DNA of 64,000 bases, taken from positions 1 to 64,000 of the forward strand of contig CAKTBJ010000005.1 in the NCBI GenBank assembly GCA_934533075.1, read 5' to 3'. The position numbers and the translations under genes are program-made. A model generated the notes under the pieces. It had not been told where the DNA came from. It did no database searches and saw only the letters and a list, made by a program, of their open reading frames with translations. Below, in pieces: positions 41,425 to 55,660 of this stretch. The DNA comes from an uncultured Paracoccus sp. (GTDB lineage Bacteria; Pseudomonadota; Alphaproteobacteria; Rhodobacterales; Rhodobacteraceae). Numbering within the stretch: position 1 is the first letter of the stretch; every line of letters starts with the position of its first letter.

Positions 41425-42191
41425 GGCCGGTGCTGGAGGTGATCGGTGCCGCCCGCAGGATCGCGGGGCGCGACATTCTGGCGGATGTCAGCCTCACGCT
41501 GCATCAGGGCGAGACGCTGGGCCTGATCGGTCCCAATGGCTCGGGCAAGTCCACGCTTCTGAACATCATGGCCGGCCTCACGCGGCCCAGCCGGGGCGAG
41601 GTCCGGCTGGAGGGCCGGCCGATGGCCCGCCTGCGCCGCCGGCAGATCGCGCAGCGGCTGGCGCTGGTCGCGCAGGCGGCCGATACCCATGACCGCATCA
41701 GCGTGCGCGACGCGGTGGAGCTGGGCCGCACCCCCTGGCTCGGCCCGCTGCGCCCCTGGGGGCCGGCGGACGACGCGGCGGTGACGGCCGCGCTGGCGGC
41801 GGTGGACATGGCGCATCTGGCCGGGCGCGACTGGTCGTCGCTGTCGGGGGGCGAGCGCCAGCGCGCCCATATCGCCCGCGCCCATGCCCAGGCCCCGCGC
41901 ATCCTGCTGCTGGACGAGCCGACGAACCATCTGGATATCCACCACCAGCTGGGCATCCTCGACCTGATCGCGGGGCTGGGCGTCACCACGGTGATCGCGC
42001 TGCACGACATGCACCACGCGCTGCATTGCGACCGGGTGATGGTGCTGCGCGCCGGCCGTTGCGCGGCGCTTGGTCCGCCGGCCGAGATCCTCACGCCCGC
42101 CCTGATCCGCGACATTTTCGGCGTCGAGGCCCGGCTGATCCCCCATCCCGGCGGCGGCCGCCCGGTCTTCGCCTTCCAGCGCCTGACCTGA
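41421..42191 (+). CDS. B12-type ABC transporter, ATPase
   Basis: A 256-residue ATPase of the BtuD/FecE group. Walker A 'GPNGSGKSTLL', signature 'LSGGERQRAHIARAHAQAP', Walker B 'ILLLDEPTNHLDIHHQ' and H-loop 'IALHDMHHALHCDRVMVL'. Completes a BtuF-BtuC-BtuD set under the riboswitch. The pseudoazurin gene begins 11 bp after its stop codon. Confidence 0.92.
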   Translation: MRPVLEVIGAARRIAGRDILADVSLTLHQGETLGLIGPNGSGKSTLLNIMAGLTRPSRGEVRLEGRPMARLRRRQIAQRLALVAQAADTHDRISVRDAVELGRTPWLGPLRPWGPADDAAVTAALAAVDMAHLAGRDWSSLSGGERQRAHIARAHAQAPRILLLDEPTNHLDIHHQLGILDLIAGLGVTTVIALHDMHHALHCDRVMVLRAGRCAALGPPAEILTPALIRDIFGVEARLIPHPGGGRPVFAFQRLT

Positions 42192-42202
42192 AAGGGAACC
42201 CC

Positions 42203-42631
42203 ATGCTGCTTCGCGCCGCCCTGCTGTGCCTCCTGCCCCTGTCGGCCCTTGCCGAGACGCATGAGGTCAGGATGCTCAACCGCAACGACACCGGCCCGAT
42301 GCCGTATGAGCCGGATTATCTGGTGATCCGGCCCGGCGATACGGTGAGGTTCCTCGCCGCCAGCCCCGGCCACAACGCCGCCACCATCGCCGGCATGATC
42401 CCCGAGGGCGGCGAGAAGTTCACCGGCAGGATCGACGAGGAAATCGAGGTCACCCTGACCGCGACCGGCATCTGGGGCATCAAATGCTCGCCGCATTACA
42501 CGATGGGGATGGTCATGCTGATCCAGGTCGGCGACACCCCGGCAACCGAGGCCGACCTGCCCGACGACCTGCCCGAGGCCGCCCGCCAGCGCATGATCGA
42601 GATCATCGCCCGACAGGCGGCCGCAAGGTGA
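42203..42631 (+). CDS. Pseudoazurin (type 1 copper protein)
   Basis: A periplasmic blue-copper electron carrier of 142 residues. Signal peptide 1-17 (LSALA), then 'HEVRMLNRNDTGPMPYEPDYLVIRPGDTVRFL' in family form. Copper ligands: His in 'SPGHNAATI', then Cys, His and Met in 'GIKCSPHYTMGMVML'. In denitrifiers pseudoazurin feeds electrons to nitrite and nitrous oxide reductases. Finding it in the B12-riboswitch operon is odd; the short gap and AAAGGGAA Shine-Dalgarno suggest cotranscription with the transporter. No denitrification genes are in the window. Confidence 0.92.
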   Translation: MLLRAALLCLLPLSALAETHEVRMLNRNDTGPMPYEPDYLVIRPGDTVRFLAASPGHNAATIAGMIPEGGEKFTGRIDEEIEVTLTATGIWGIKCSPHYTMGMVMLIQVGDTPATEADLPDDLPEAARQRMIEIIARQAAAR

Positions 42632-42815
42632 GGCCCGCGCAAGGCGGTCCTGCCTGACAGGCACGCGGCCGGAAGGCGGGCCGCGATCCCGGCCCCTTCG
42701 GGCGCGCCGGCGGGACGCGGCCCGAGCAAGGCCGGGCGCGTCCCGTTCGATCCCCGGCCCGCCGCATCATCCCGCGTCAACGGCGGCCCGGCCGCTTCAT
42801 GGGCCATCGCATGAC

Positions 42816-42843
42816 GAAAAACGGCGCCCGCGAGGGGCGCCGT
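42816..42843 (-). terminator. Rho-independent terminator of the AASA dehydrogenase gene
   Basis: ACGGCGCCC and GGGCGCCGT form a 9-bp stem around a 5-nt loop. On the minus strand it is followed by TTTTT. Lies 23 bp past the stop codon. Confidence 0.85.
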
Positions 42844-42865
42844 CCTGTCATTGCGAAGGCTTCGA

Positions 42866-44362
42866 TCAGAAATCGAATTTCACGCCCTGGGCCAGCGGCA
42901 GGGCCGAGGAATAGTTCACCGTGCTGGTCTGGCGGCGCATATAGGCCTTCCACGAATCCGAGCCGCTTTCGCGCCCGCCGCCGGTTTCCTTCTCGCCGCC
43001 GAAGGCGCCGCCGATCTCGGCGCCCGAAGGCCCGATATTGACGTTCGCGATGCCGCAATCCGAACCGGCGGGCGAGGTGAAGGCCTCGGCCTCGCGCATG
43101 TTCATGGTGAAGATGCACGAGGACAGGCCTTGCGGCACGTCGTTTTGCAGGTGCAGCGCCTCCTCGAACGCGTCATAGCCGAGGACGTAGAGGATCGGGG
43201 CGAAGGTCTCGGTCTTCACCACATCGGTCTGGCCGGGCATCTCGGCGATGGCCGGGGCGACATAGACGCCGCCCTTCACCGCCTCGACGGCCTCGCCGCC
43301 ATGCACCGTCCCGCCCTGCGCCCGCGCATCCGACAGCGCCTTCTGCATCGTGTTCAGCGCGTTCTGGTCGATCAGCGGGCCGATCAGCGTGCCCTCCTTG
43401 CGCGGGTCGCCGATGGGCAGCGAGCCATAGGCCTTGACCAGCTTGGCCACCAGATCGTCCTTGATCGAGTTGTGGACGATCAGCCGCCGCAGGCTGGTGC
43501 AACGCTGGCCCGCCGTGCCCACGGCCGAGAACACGATGGCGCGCACGGCCATGTCCAGGTCCGCCGAGGGCGCGACGATCATGGCGTTGTTGCCGCCCAG
43601 CTCCAGGATGGAGCGGCCCCAGCGCGCCGCGACCTTCGGCCCGATCGCCAGGCCCATGCGGGTCGAGCCGGTGGCCGAGATGATCGGCACCTCGGTCGAT
43701 TCGACCAGTGCCGCGCCGATATCGGCGTGGCCGATGACCAGTTGCGCCAGCCCCTCGGGCGCGTCGTCGCCGAACCGCGCCAGCGCGCGCTCGAATATCT
43801 TCATGGTCGCCAGTGCCGCCAGCGGGGTCTTTTCCGAGGGCTTCCAGATCACCGGATCGCCGGCGATCAACGCCAGCGCCGCGTTCCACGCCCAGACCGC
43901 CACCGGGAAGTTGAAGGCGGTGATGATGCCGACCGGACCCATCGGCTGCCAGGTCTCGACCATGCGGTGGCCGGGACGCTCGGACGCGATGGAGAGGCCG
44001 AAAAGCTGGCGCGACTGGCCCACGGCCAGGTCGCAGATGTCGATCATTTCCTGAACCTCGCCAAGGCCCTCGGAGGTGATCTTGCCGACCTCGATGGTCA
44101 CCACGGCGCCCAGCTCGGCCTTGGCGGCGCGCAGTTCCTCGCCCAGCAGGCGCACCAGCTCGCCCCGGCGCGGCGCGGGAACGGTGCGCCATTTCAGGAA
44201 GGCTTCGTTGGCGCGGGCGATGACCGCGGGCATGTCCGCGGCCTTGGTCTGGTGGACGCGGGCGATCTCGGTCCCGTCGATGGGCGAGTGAACCGGCAGG
44301 TCGCCCCCGGTCAGTTCGGCCTCGGTCAGGCCGGCGGCGGACAGAATTTCTTGATAGGACAT
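42866..44362 (-). CDS. amaB: Alpha-aminoadipic semialdehyde dehydrogenase
   Basis: Oxidises 2-aminoadipate 6-semialdehyde (or its cyclic form piperideine-6-carboxylate) to aminoadipate in lysine breakdown. 498 residues, ALDH7 (antiquitin) type. Visible: 'PMGPVGIITAFNFPVAVWAWNAALALIAG' in pieces, 'GSTRMGLAIG', the catalytic Glu in 'LELGGNNAMI', catalytic Cys in 'TAGQRCTSLRR', and the ALDH7-specific tail 'GGAFGGEKETGGGRESGSD' with 'WKAYMRRQTSTVNYS'. ATG 44362 is the family start; the frame open to 44593 is spurious. Glutaryl-CoA dehydrogenase, a later step of the same degradation, is encoded 1 kb away. Confidence 0.92.
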   Translation of the reverse strand: MSYQEILSAAGLTEAELTGGDLPVHSPIDGTEIARVHQTKAADMPAVIARANEAFLKWRTVPAPRRGELVRLLGEELRAAKAELGAVVTIEVGKITSEGLGEVQEMIDICDLAVGQSRQLFGLSIASERPGHRMVETWQPMGPVGIITAFNFPVAVWAWNAALALIAGDPVIWKPSEKTPLAALATMKIFERALARFGDDAPEGLAQLVIGHADIGAALVESTEVPIISATGSTRMGLAIGPKVAARWGRSILELGGNNAMIVAPSADLDMAVRAIVFSAVGTAGQRCTSLRRLIVHNSIKDDLVAKLVKAYGSLPIGDPRKEGTLIGPLIDQNALNTMQKALSDARAQGGTVHGGEAVEAVKGGVYVAPAIAEMPGQTDVVKTETFAPILYVLGYDAFEEALHLQNDVPQGLSSCIFTMNMREAEAFTSPAGSDCGIANVNIGPSGAEIGGAFGGEKETGGGRESGSDSWKAYMRRQTSTVNYSSALPLAQGVKFDF

Positions 44363-44717
44363 GGAGCAACCCTGTTTGCGGCGAATGTCGCCAATGAGTG
44401 CCAGATTCGGGTGCGCGTTTCCACCCTTATGATGGCATGCCGGGCCAATTCGGCAGGAGGGCGGAAGGGTGGCGGGAACCGCAGCGACCGTGCCGGCGTG
44501 AATTTCCCGAGAGCCTGACAAGTCAGGTGGGCGCCGGATCACGAGGCCAGGACCCCGCGAGAGCCAGCTCCCTTCGGAAAGGTTATCGGCCACTGGAAAA
44601 GATGCCGGTCACGGGAAGAGCAGAAGCCCGCCACCGCTCAAGATAGGGGCGCCGCCGGGCCGCCGCAAGGGGGCGCCGGGCCTTGCGGCGGGTTCCCATT
44701 TCGTTCATGGTCGGCGC
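44363..44717. other. 355-bp divergent promoter region
   Basis: No gene. Contains a tight hairpin CCTGA-CAAG-TCAGG at 44514-44527, with GAGAGCC on its left flank and again about 45 bp further right. Could include a structured leader of the AASA dehydrogenase gene; no known RNA family recognised. Confidence 0.4.
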
Positions 44718-45155
44718 ATGGATGCGCCCCTCATGCAAGGCCAGCTTCTCGCGCGCGGCACCATGCGCCTGCTGCGGGCGATGGGCCATGCCGCCATGCC
44801 CGAATTCGTCCCGCAGCGCGGGCTGCGCGTCGATGTCATGGCGGTGACCGGGACGGGCGAGGTCTGGATCGTCGAATGCAAGTCCTGCCGCGCCGATTTC
44901 CTGATGGACCGCAAATGGCAGGGCTATCTGGATTTCTGCGACCGCTATTTCTGGGCCGTGGATGCCGGCTTTCCGCAGGACCTGCTGCCGCAGGATGCCG
45001 GGCTGATCGTCGCCAACGCCCATGATGCGGAAATCCTGCGCCAGCCCGAGGCGCGGAAACTGCCTGCCGCCCGCCGCGCCCGCCTGCTGCGCGATTTCGC
45101 GCGCGCGGCGGCGTGGCGCTTGCAGGACCGGCTGGACCCCGGTCGGATGCTGTAA
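44718..45155 (+). CDS. mmcB: MmcB-family DNA repair protein
   Basis: A 145-residue protein of the MmcB family, an alphaproteobacterial DNA-repair factor linked to mitomycin C resistance in Caulobacter. A nuclease-like D-ExK pattern is visible: Asp39 in 'RVDVMAV' and Glu53/Lys55 in 'VWIVECKSCRADFL', then 'KWQGYLDFCDRYFWAVD', which matches the PD-(D/E)xK fold. Single gene. Its stop codon lies in the first unit of a downstream repeat array. Confidence 0.88.
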   Translation: MDAPLMQGQLLARGTMRLLRAMGHAAMPEFVPQRGLRVDVMAVTGTGEVWIVECKSCRADFLMDRKWQGYLDFCDRYFWAVDAGFPQDLLPQDAGLIVANAHDAEILRQPEARKLPAARRARLLRDFARAAAWRLQDRLDPGRML

Positions 45156-45400
45156 AAGGATAAGGCTCCGCGCGGGACTTTCTGCCGGGGAATGGTGCGT
45201 GCGAGCACGCACCCTACGGGCGTGTTCCGAAACGGATGGCGATGCGCCACGGTGTGGGGCGGGGTAGGGTTTCACCCCTGTAAAAGGAAAGGCCCCGCGC
45301 CGGGGGGAATGGTGCGTGCACGCACGCACCCTACGGGCGCGGTGGATGTAGGGTGCGTGTTTACACGCACCATTCCCGAAACGTATGGCGACGCGGTGCG
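45151..45400. repeat. Repeat array after mmcB with three dispersed palindromes
   Basis: Two related ~125-bp units, beginning TGTAAAAGG at 45151 (the mmcB stop) and 45279. Each contains the palindrome AATGGTGCGTGC-n-GCACGCACCCTACGGG (45191-45220 and 45308-45337). A third copy in opposite orientation is at 45348-45377 (GTAGGGTGCGTGTTTACACG...). Related copies occur after proB (57192 and 57314). Function may be bidirectional termination or REP-like. Confidence 0.85.
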
Positions 45401-45432
45401 GGGTGTGGGGGGACCCCCCCACACCTGGCCGG

Positions 45433-46653
45433 TTACGCGAAAGCCTGCAAGCCGGTGATCGCCCGGCCGAGGATCAGCGCATGAACGTCATGCGTGCCCT
45501 CGTAGGTGTTCACGGTCTCAAGGTTGGTGGCCACGCGCATGACGTGGAACTCCTCGGAAATGCCGTTGCCGCCATGCATGTCGCGGGCGATGCGGGCGAT
45601 GTCGAGGGCCTTGCCGCAGTTGTTGCGCTTGATGATGCTGATCATCTCGGGCGCGGCGCGGGCCTCGTCCAGCAGGCGGCCGACGCGCAGGCAGGCTTGC
45701 AGGCCCAGGGCGATCTCGGTCTCCATGTTGGCCAGCTTCAACTGGTAAAGCTGGGTCGCGGCCAGCGGGCGCTTGAACTGGTGGCGGTCGAGACCATACT
45801 GCCGCGCGGCATGCTGGCAGAACTCGGCCGCGCCCAGCACGCCCCAGGCGATGCCGTAGCGGGCGCGGTTGAGGCAGCCGAACGGACCCTTCAGCCCCTC
45901 GACATGCGGCAGCAGCGCATCCTCGCCGACCTCGACATCCTGAAGCACGATCTCGCCGGTGATCGAGGCGCGCAGGGACAGCTTGCCCTGGATCTTCGGC
46001 GCGGAAAGCCCCTTGGTGCCCTTGTCCAGCACGAAGCCCCTGATCTTGCCGCCATGCGCGTCCGATTTCGCCCAGACGATGAACACATCGGCGATCGGGC
46101 TGTTCGAGATCCACATCTTCGACCCGTTCAGCAGATAGCCGTTCGCGGTCTTCTTCGCGGTGGTCTTCATGCCGCCCGGATCGGAGCCGGCATCCGGCTC
46201 GGTCAGGCCGAAGCAGCCGATCCACTCGCCCGTGGCCAGCTTGGGCAGATACTTCTTGCGCTGCTCCTCGGAGCCGTAGGCATAGATCGGATACATCACC
46301 AGCGAGGACTGCACCGACATCATCGAGCGATAGCCGCTGTCGACGCGCTCGACCTCGCGCGCGATCAGGCCATAGCTGACATAGCCGGCGCCAAGCCCGC
46401 CATATTCCTCCGGTACGGTGACGCCCAGCAGGCCCATCTCGCCCATTTCCGCGAAGATGGCGGGGTCGGTCTTCTCATGGGCATAGGCTTCGAGGACGCG
46501 CGGCATCAGCTTGTCCTGGGCATAGCTGCGCGCGGCGTCGCGCAGCATGCGCTCCTCCTCGGTCAGCTGGTCCTCCAGCAGGAAGGGGTCCTCCCATTTG
46601 AAGCGGTTCAGGTCGGGCGCGTCCTTGGCCTTCAGCTTCGGGCGATCGGTCAT
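45433..46653 (-). CDS. gcdH: Glutaryl-CoA dehydrogenase
   Basis: FAD enzyme converting glutaryl-CoA to crotonyl-CoA in lysine/tryptophan degradation. 406 residues. Signature of the GcdH subgroup: '[19 protein letters not shown]', '[37 protein letters not shown]' in pieces, '[14 protein letters not shown]', '[16 protein letters not shown]', and the catalytic base region '[20 protein letters not shown]'. ATG 46653 is the natural family start, preceded by GGAGGAG. Together with the nearby AASA dehydrogenase it suggests the aminoadipate route of lysine catabolism. Confidence 0.95.
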   Translation of the reverse strand: MTDRPKLKAKDAPDLNRFKWEDPFLLEDQLTEEERMLRDAARSYAQDKLMPRVLEAYAHEKTDPAIFAEMGEMGLLGVTVPEEYGGLGAGYVSYGLIAREVERVDSGYRSMMSVQSSLVMYPIYAYGSEEQRKKYLPKLATGEWIGCFGLTEPDAGSDPGGMKTTAKKTANGYLLNGSKMWISNSPIADVFIVWAKSDAHGGKIRGFVLDKGTKGLSAPKIQGKLSLRASITGEIVLQDVEVGEDALLPHVEGLKGPFGCLNRARYGIAWGVLGAAEFCQHAARQYGLDRHQFKRPLAATQLYQLKLANMETEIALGLQACLRVGRLLDEARAAPEMISIIKRNNCGKALDIARIARDMHGGNGISEEFHVMRVATNLETVNTYEGTHDVHALILGRAITGLQAFA

Positions 46654-46811
46654 CGGGGTCTCCTCCGGATCAGGTGGCGTACTGGATAGGCTGCGGCGGG
46701 CCAGTGTGCAACAGGATGTTGCCGCGCCGATCACGATTGCGCAAGCTGGCCGGAACGATGCCGGGCGGGGCGGGTTGGTTGCCCGTAACGCGACAAGCGA
46801 GGAACGAACCG

Positions 46812-49177
<2,366 letters not shown>

Positions 49178-49190
49178 AGGGGCGCGCGCG

Positions 49191-50072
49191 GTGGAGTTCG
49201 TGCTGACCGTCACCTGCGGCACGCGGCGCGGCATCGTCGCGGCCATTGCCGGCTTTCTGGCCGAACGCGGCTGCAACATCACCGACAGCGCCCAGTTCGA
49301 CGACCCGGAGAACGGGCGCTTCTTCATGCGGGTCAGCTTCTCGTCCCAGCTCGGCCGGGATGGCGAGGCGCTGCGGGCGGAATTCGCGCAGGTGGCCGGG
49401 GAGTTCGGCATGGACTGGGCCATCCACGATGCCGGGGCACGGGCGCGGGTGCTGCTGATGGTGTCGAATTTCGGCCATTGCCTGAACGACCTGCTGTATC
49501 GCTGGCGCATCGGCGCGCTGCCCGTCGACATCGTGGCGGTGGTGTCGAACCACCTGACTTATCAGAAACTGGTCTCCAGCCACGACATTCCCTTCCACCA
49601 CGTGCCGGTCACGGCGGCCACCAAGCCGCAGGCCGAGGCGCGGCTGATGGAGCTGGTGCGCGAATCCGGGGCCGAGCTGGTGGTGCTGGCGCGTTACATG
49701 CAGGTGCTCTCCGACCGGCTTTGCGCGGAAATGTCGGGGCGGATCATCAACATCCACCATTCCTTCCTGCCCAGCTTCAAGGGGGCGGGACCGTATCAGC
49801 AGGCCTATGCGCGCGGGGTCAAGCTGATCGGGGCGACGGCGCATTACGTCACCGCCGACCTGGACGAAGGCCCGATCATCGAGCAGGAGACCGTGCGCGT
49901 CACCCATGCCCAGTCGCCGGCGGATTACGTCAGCCTCGGCCGCGACGTGGAGGCGCTGGTGCTGGCCCGCGCGGTGCATGCCCATATCCACCACCGGGTC
50001 TTCCTGAACGGCGGGCGCACGGTGGTGTTCCCGGCCAGCCCCGGCGGCTATGCCTCCGAGCGGATGGGCTAG
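49191..50072 (+). CDS. purU: Formyltetrahydrofolate deformylase
   Basis: Hydrolyses 10-formyl-THF to formate and THF, balancing the one-carbon pool. 293 residues: N-terminal ACT domain (about 1-80, 'LTVTCGTRRGIVAAIAGFLAERGCNI' in pieces), then a formyltransferase domain with 'VLLMVSNFGHCLNDLLYRW', 'VVSNHLTYQKLV', catalytic 'INIHHSFLPSFKGAGPYQQA', and 'ATAHYVTADLDEGPIIEQE'. GTG start at 49191; the ACT domain begins right there. Its 3' end is copied in the array that follows. Confidence 0.94.
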   Translation: MEFVLTVTCGTRRGIVAAIAGFLAERGCNITDSAQFDDPENGRFFMRVSFSSQLGRDGEALRAEFAQVAGEFGMDWAIHDAGARARVLLMVSNFGHCLNDLLYRWRIGALPVDIVAVVSNHLTYQKLVSSHDIPFHHVPVTAATKPQAEARLMELVRESGAELVVLARYMQVLSDRLCAEMSGRIINIHHSFLPSFKGAGPYQQAYARGVKLIGATAHYVTADLDEGPIIEQETVRVTHAQSPADYVSLGRDVEALVLARAVHAHIHHRVFLNGGRTVVFPASPGGYASERMG

Positions 50073-50665
50073 GGCGCGGGTCTCGCTGCGCATGATCCGG
50101 TCGCCTGACCGGAGGGCGGGACACGCGGCGGGCGGGGCGTGTGGAAGCCGGCTCCGGTCGGCGCCTGATCGTCCACGGCGCCGCTGACTGGAGGATTCCG
50201 GCGCTATTCTCTGGCGGGGCCATGCCTCGGATGGGCGAGGCGTGCGGAAGCCGATACTGGTCCGCGCGGGGCCTCCCACCAGTTCCCCCGACCGGAAGGC
50301 GCCTGCGCCCGTTCCGGCGGCCATGCCTCGCGGTGGGCGGGTGGCGCTGCCGACGCCGGTCCCGCTCCGCTGCCTGATCGTCCACGGCGCCGCTGACCGG
50401 AGGATGCCGGCGCCGGTTCCCGGCGGGGCCATGCCTCGGATGGGCGAGGCGTGCGGAAGCCGATACTGGTCCGCGCGGGACCTCTCGCCGGTTTCCCCGA
50501 CCGGAGGGCGCCTGCGCCCGCCCCGGCGGCCATGCCTTGCGGTGGGCGGGTGGCGCTGCCGAAGCCGGCTCCGGTCGGCGCCTGATCGTCCACGGCTCCC
50601 CTGACCGGAGGATTCCGGCGCCATTCCCCGGCGTGGCCATGCCTCGGATGGGCGGCCGTGTTCGG
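50073..50665. repeat. Higher-order tandem array (208-bp period of two ~104-bp half-units)
   Basis: The phrase GCCTGATCGTCCACGGC occurs at 50163, 50372 and 50580 (208-209 bp apart). Each period holds two related half-units: type A with GGCGGGGCCATGCCTCGGAT and type B with GGCGGCCATGCCTCGCGGTG. The order is partial B, A, B, A, B, partial A. The purU 3' end (GGCGGCTATGCCTCCGAGCG) resembles the A half-unit. No gene is seen in the 633-bp gap before the EamA gene. Confidence 0.85.
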
Positions 50666-50705
50666 CCTCCGGCCGCAGGTCCGGTTCCGCGCCGTGGCGG
50701 ACGGA

Positions 50706-51578
50706 TCAGGACGCCGAGAGCAGGATCACCCCGCCGATCAGCACCGCGCAGCCCACCAGCCGCCAGAAGCCCACGGTTTCCTTCAGCACCGCCATGCCCA
50801 TCAGCGTGCCGACCATCATCGACATTTCCCGCATCGGGGCCACGATGCTCAGCGGCGCGCCCATGCTCATCGCGCTCAGCACCAGGATATAGCCCAGCGG
50901 CGACATCAGCCCGATGGCCGCCGCCAGCCCCCAATAGCCGCGCATCGCCGCCAGCGCGCGGGCGGGGTTGCGCAGGAAGAAGGGCAGCAGCAGCACCAGG
51001 CGCAGCAGGTTGGTGATCCAGTCCAGCACCACCGGCGTGATGCCCAGCACCTTGACCGCGAAGGCGTCGGTGACGGTATAGCCGGCGATCAGCCCGCCGG
51101 TGGCGGTGCCCCAGCGGATGCCGGCATGGCCCTCGGGGCGGCGGAAGGCCCCGAGGCTGCCCTGCGTGGCGATCAGCAGGATGCCCGCCACCACCAGCAG
51201 CAGGCCCAGCACGCGCGAGGCGGTGGGGCTTTCGCGCAGGATCAGGAAGGCGCCGATGGTGGACAGCATCGGCCCGGTGCCGCGCGCGATCGGATAGACC
51301 ACCGACAGGTCGGCCACCTGATAGCCGCGTTGCAGGCAGAGGTTGTAGGCCAGGTGGATGCCCCCCGACAGCAGCACGATGCCGACGGCCTGCCCGGTCC
51401 AGTCGATGCTGCCCTGCACCAGCAGCCAGACCACCCAAGGCCCATAGGCGAGGCAGGAGACCAGCGAATAGGCCATGACGAAGGCCGGCCCGACGCGGGC
51501 GGCGCGCTTGGCCATCAGGTTCCAGCCTGCATGAATGAAGGCGGCGGCAACGACCATCAGGATCGTGGTCAGCGTCAT
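50706..51578 (-). CDS. EamA/DMT-family transporter
   Basis: A 290-residue inner-membrane protein with ten predicted helices in two EamA repeats. N-terminal 'AAAFIHAGWNLMAKRAAR', end of repeat 1 'YPIARGTGPMLSTIGAFLILRE', and repeat 2 'PMREMSMMVGTLMGMAVLKE'. DMT proteins export amino acids or other metabolites; substrate unknown. ATG at 51578 follows AGGGAGGATTTCG. Confidence 0.88.
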   Translation of the reverse strand: MTLTTILMVVAAAFIHAGWNLMAKRAARVGPAFVMAYSLVSCLAYGPWVVWLLVQGSIDWTGQAVGIVLLSGGIHLAYNLCLQRGYQVADLSVVYPIARGTGPMLSTIGAFLILRESPTASRVLGLLLVVAGILLIATQGSLGAFRRPEGHAGIRWGTATGGLIAGYTVTDAFAVKVLGITPVVLDWITNLLRLVLLLPFFLRNPARALAAMRGYWGLAAAIGLMSPLGYILVLSAMSMGAPLSIVAPMREMSMMVGTLMGMAVLKETVGFWRLVGCAVLIGGVILLSAS

Positions 51579-52412
51579 CGAAATCCTCCCTGCGCCAGCG
51601 GCGTCGGCTGATCTCGACGTCTCCTCCCCTGGGCTTTTGTCCCTTGGGTGCAGCCGCGGGGATGTGCGCCCCCTGCGGTTTCCGCAACGCTCGGTCCAGC
51701 GGCGATGCCCGGAACCCTAGTTGCCACTCGGTCGATGGGTGGATTCTAGACGGGATTTGATCGGGGATTCAAGCTGGTTTCGTCATGGGCGGCGAGGGCG
51801 GAACGGGTATCCGTGCAACGAAGAAGCCGGGGCGGGCCTGCGCCTTGCGGCGTTCCTCATCTGGATTTCCCGGTGGGTTTCCCTGGCGGCTCCGGGGGAC
51901 ATGGCGGATTGCGCAAGGGGGGGGAGGGCGACACGATCAGGTCCCGGTTCGGGCCGCCGCTGACATGGCGGCGCCGCCCGGCCTCGTCGCTCGGGGGCGG
52001 GAAGAATAGCAACCGACGGGTGATCCGGCTTGGGCTGCCGCAGTCGATTTCGCAGGGGGACCGGTGCCGCCTGCTCCCGGTCGCCGGTGGCGGGAAATCG
52101 ACCTCGGGCAGGGCCAGCCCCTGCGGACCGGCCTCGCGGCAATGCCCGGTCGGGTCGCCGGTCGGCAGCAGCACCTTGTCGCAGGGGATCAGCAGGTCGA
52201 GAGCCTGCTTGATATCCTCGCGATACGGCAGGGGGCCGGTTCGGGCTTCCGCATGGCGTGGCCTCTGCTTGGCTCATGCCGGGCAAAACGGGATCGCGCC
52301 GCAACGGAAAGCCGTCCGCCGGATGCCTTTCGCCGAAGGACCGCCGCTTTCGGAGGCGAGGGCGGAGCGGGTTTCCGCAACGAAGAAGCGGGCAAGGCGC
52401 CTCGGCCCCGAT
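51579..52412. other. 834-bp gene-poor gap with flanking direct repeats
   Basis: No gene can be supported. GGCGAGGGCGGAACGGGTAT at about 51788 and GGCGAGGGCGGAGCGGGTTT at about 52354 begin similar ~45-bp segments (both continuing CAACGAAGAAG), forming diverged direct repeats around the middle of the gap. On the minus strand, 52130-52240 can be read as 'PYREDIKQALDLLIPCDKVL', which looks protein-like and may be a relic of an unidentified gene. Confidence 0.45.
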
Positions 52413-52446
52413 GAAAAGGGCCGCCCCTTTCGGTGGCGGCCTTTGA
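52413..52446 (-). terminator. Rho-independent terminator of typA
   Basis: On the minus strand GGCCGCC pairs with GGCGGCC around ACCGAAAGG, with inner CC/GG pairing, followed by CTTTTC. Begins 4 bp after the stop codon. Confidence 0.85.
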
Positions 52447-52450
52447 GATG

Positions 52451-54271
<1,821 letters not shown>

Positions 54272-54386
54272 GAGGGCCTCGTGGGAGGGATGGCGCGAGG
54301 CCATGCGCCCCGGATTGGCGGCCCTCTAACGCGGTGCGACGAAAATTGCTACCCCTTTGGCGCAGGAATGCGCGGGCGGAAGCGGC

Positions 54387-55660
<1,274 letters not shown>

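Noticed and set aside
44500..44600. Possible 6S RNA or known riboswitch before the AASA dehydrogenase gene
   Set aside because: Only one short hairpin is convincing; no conserved core of a known family was found.
45151..45400. CRISPR-like repeats after mmcB
   Set aside because: Units are degenerate, palindromic and unevenly spaced, without uniform spacers or cas genes.
49930..51687. Minus-strand frame of 585 codons with repeated protein-like units
   Set aside because: The repetition comes from the non-coding 208-bp array, and the rest is a shadow of the EamA gene in another frame.
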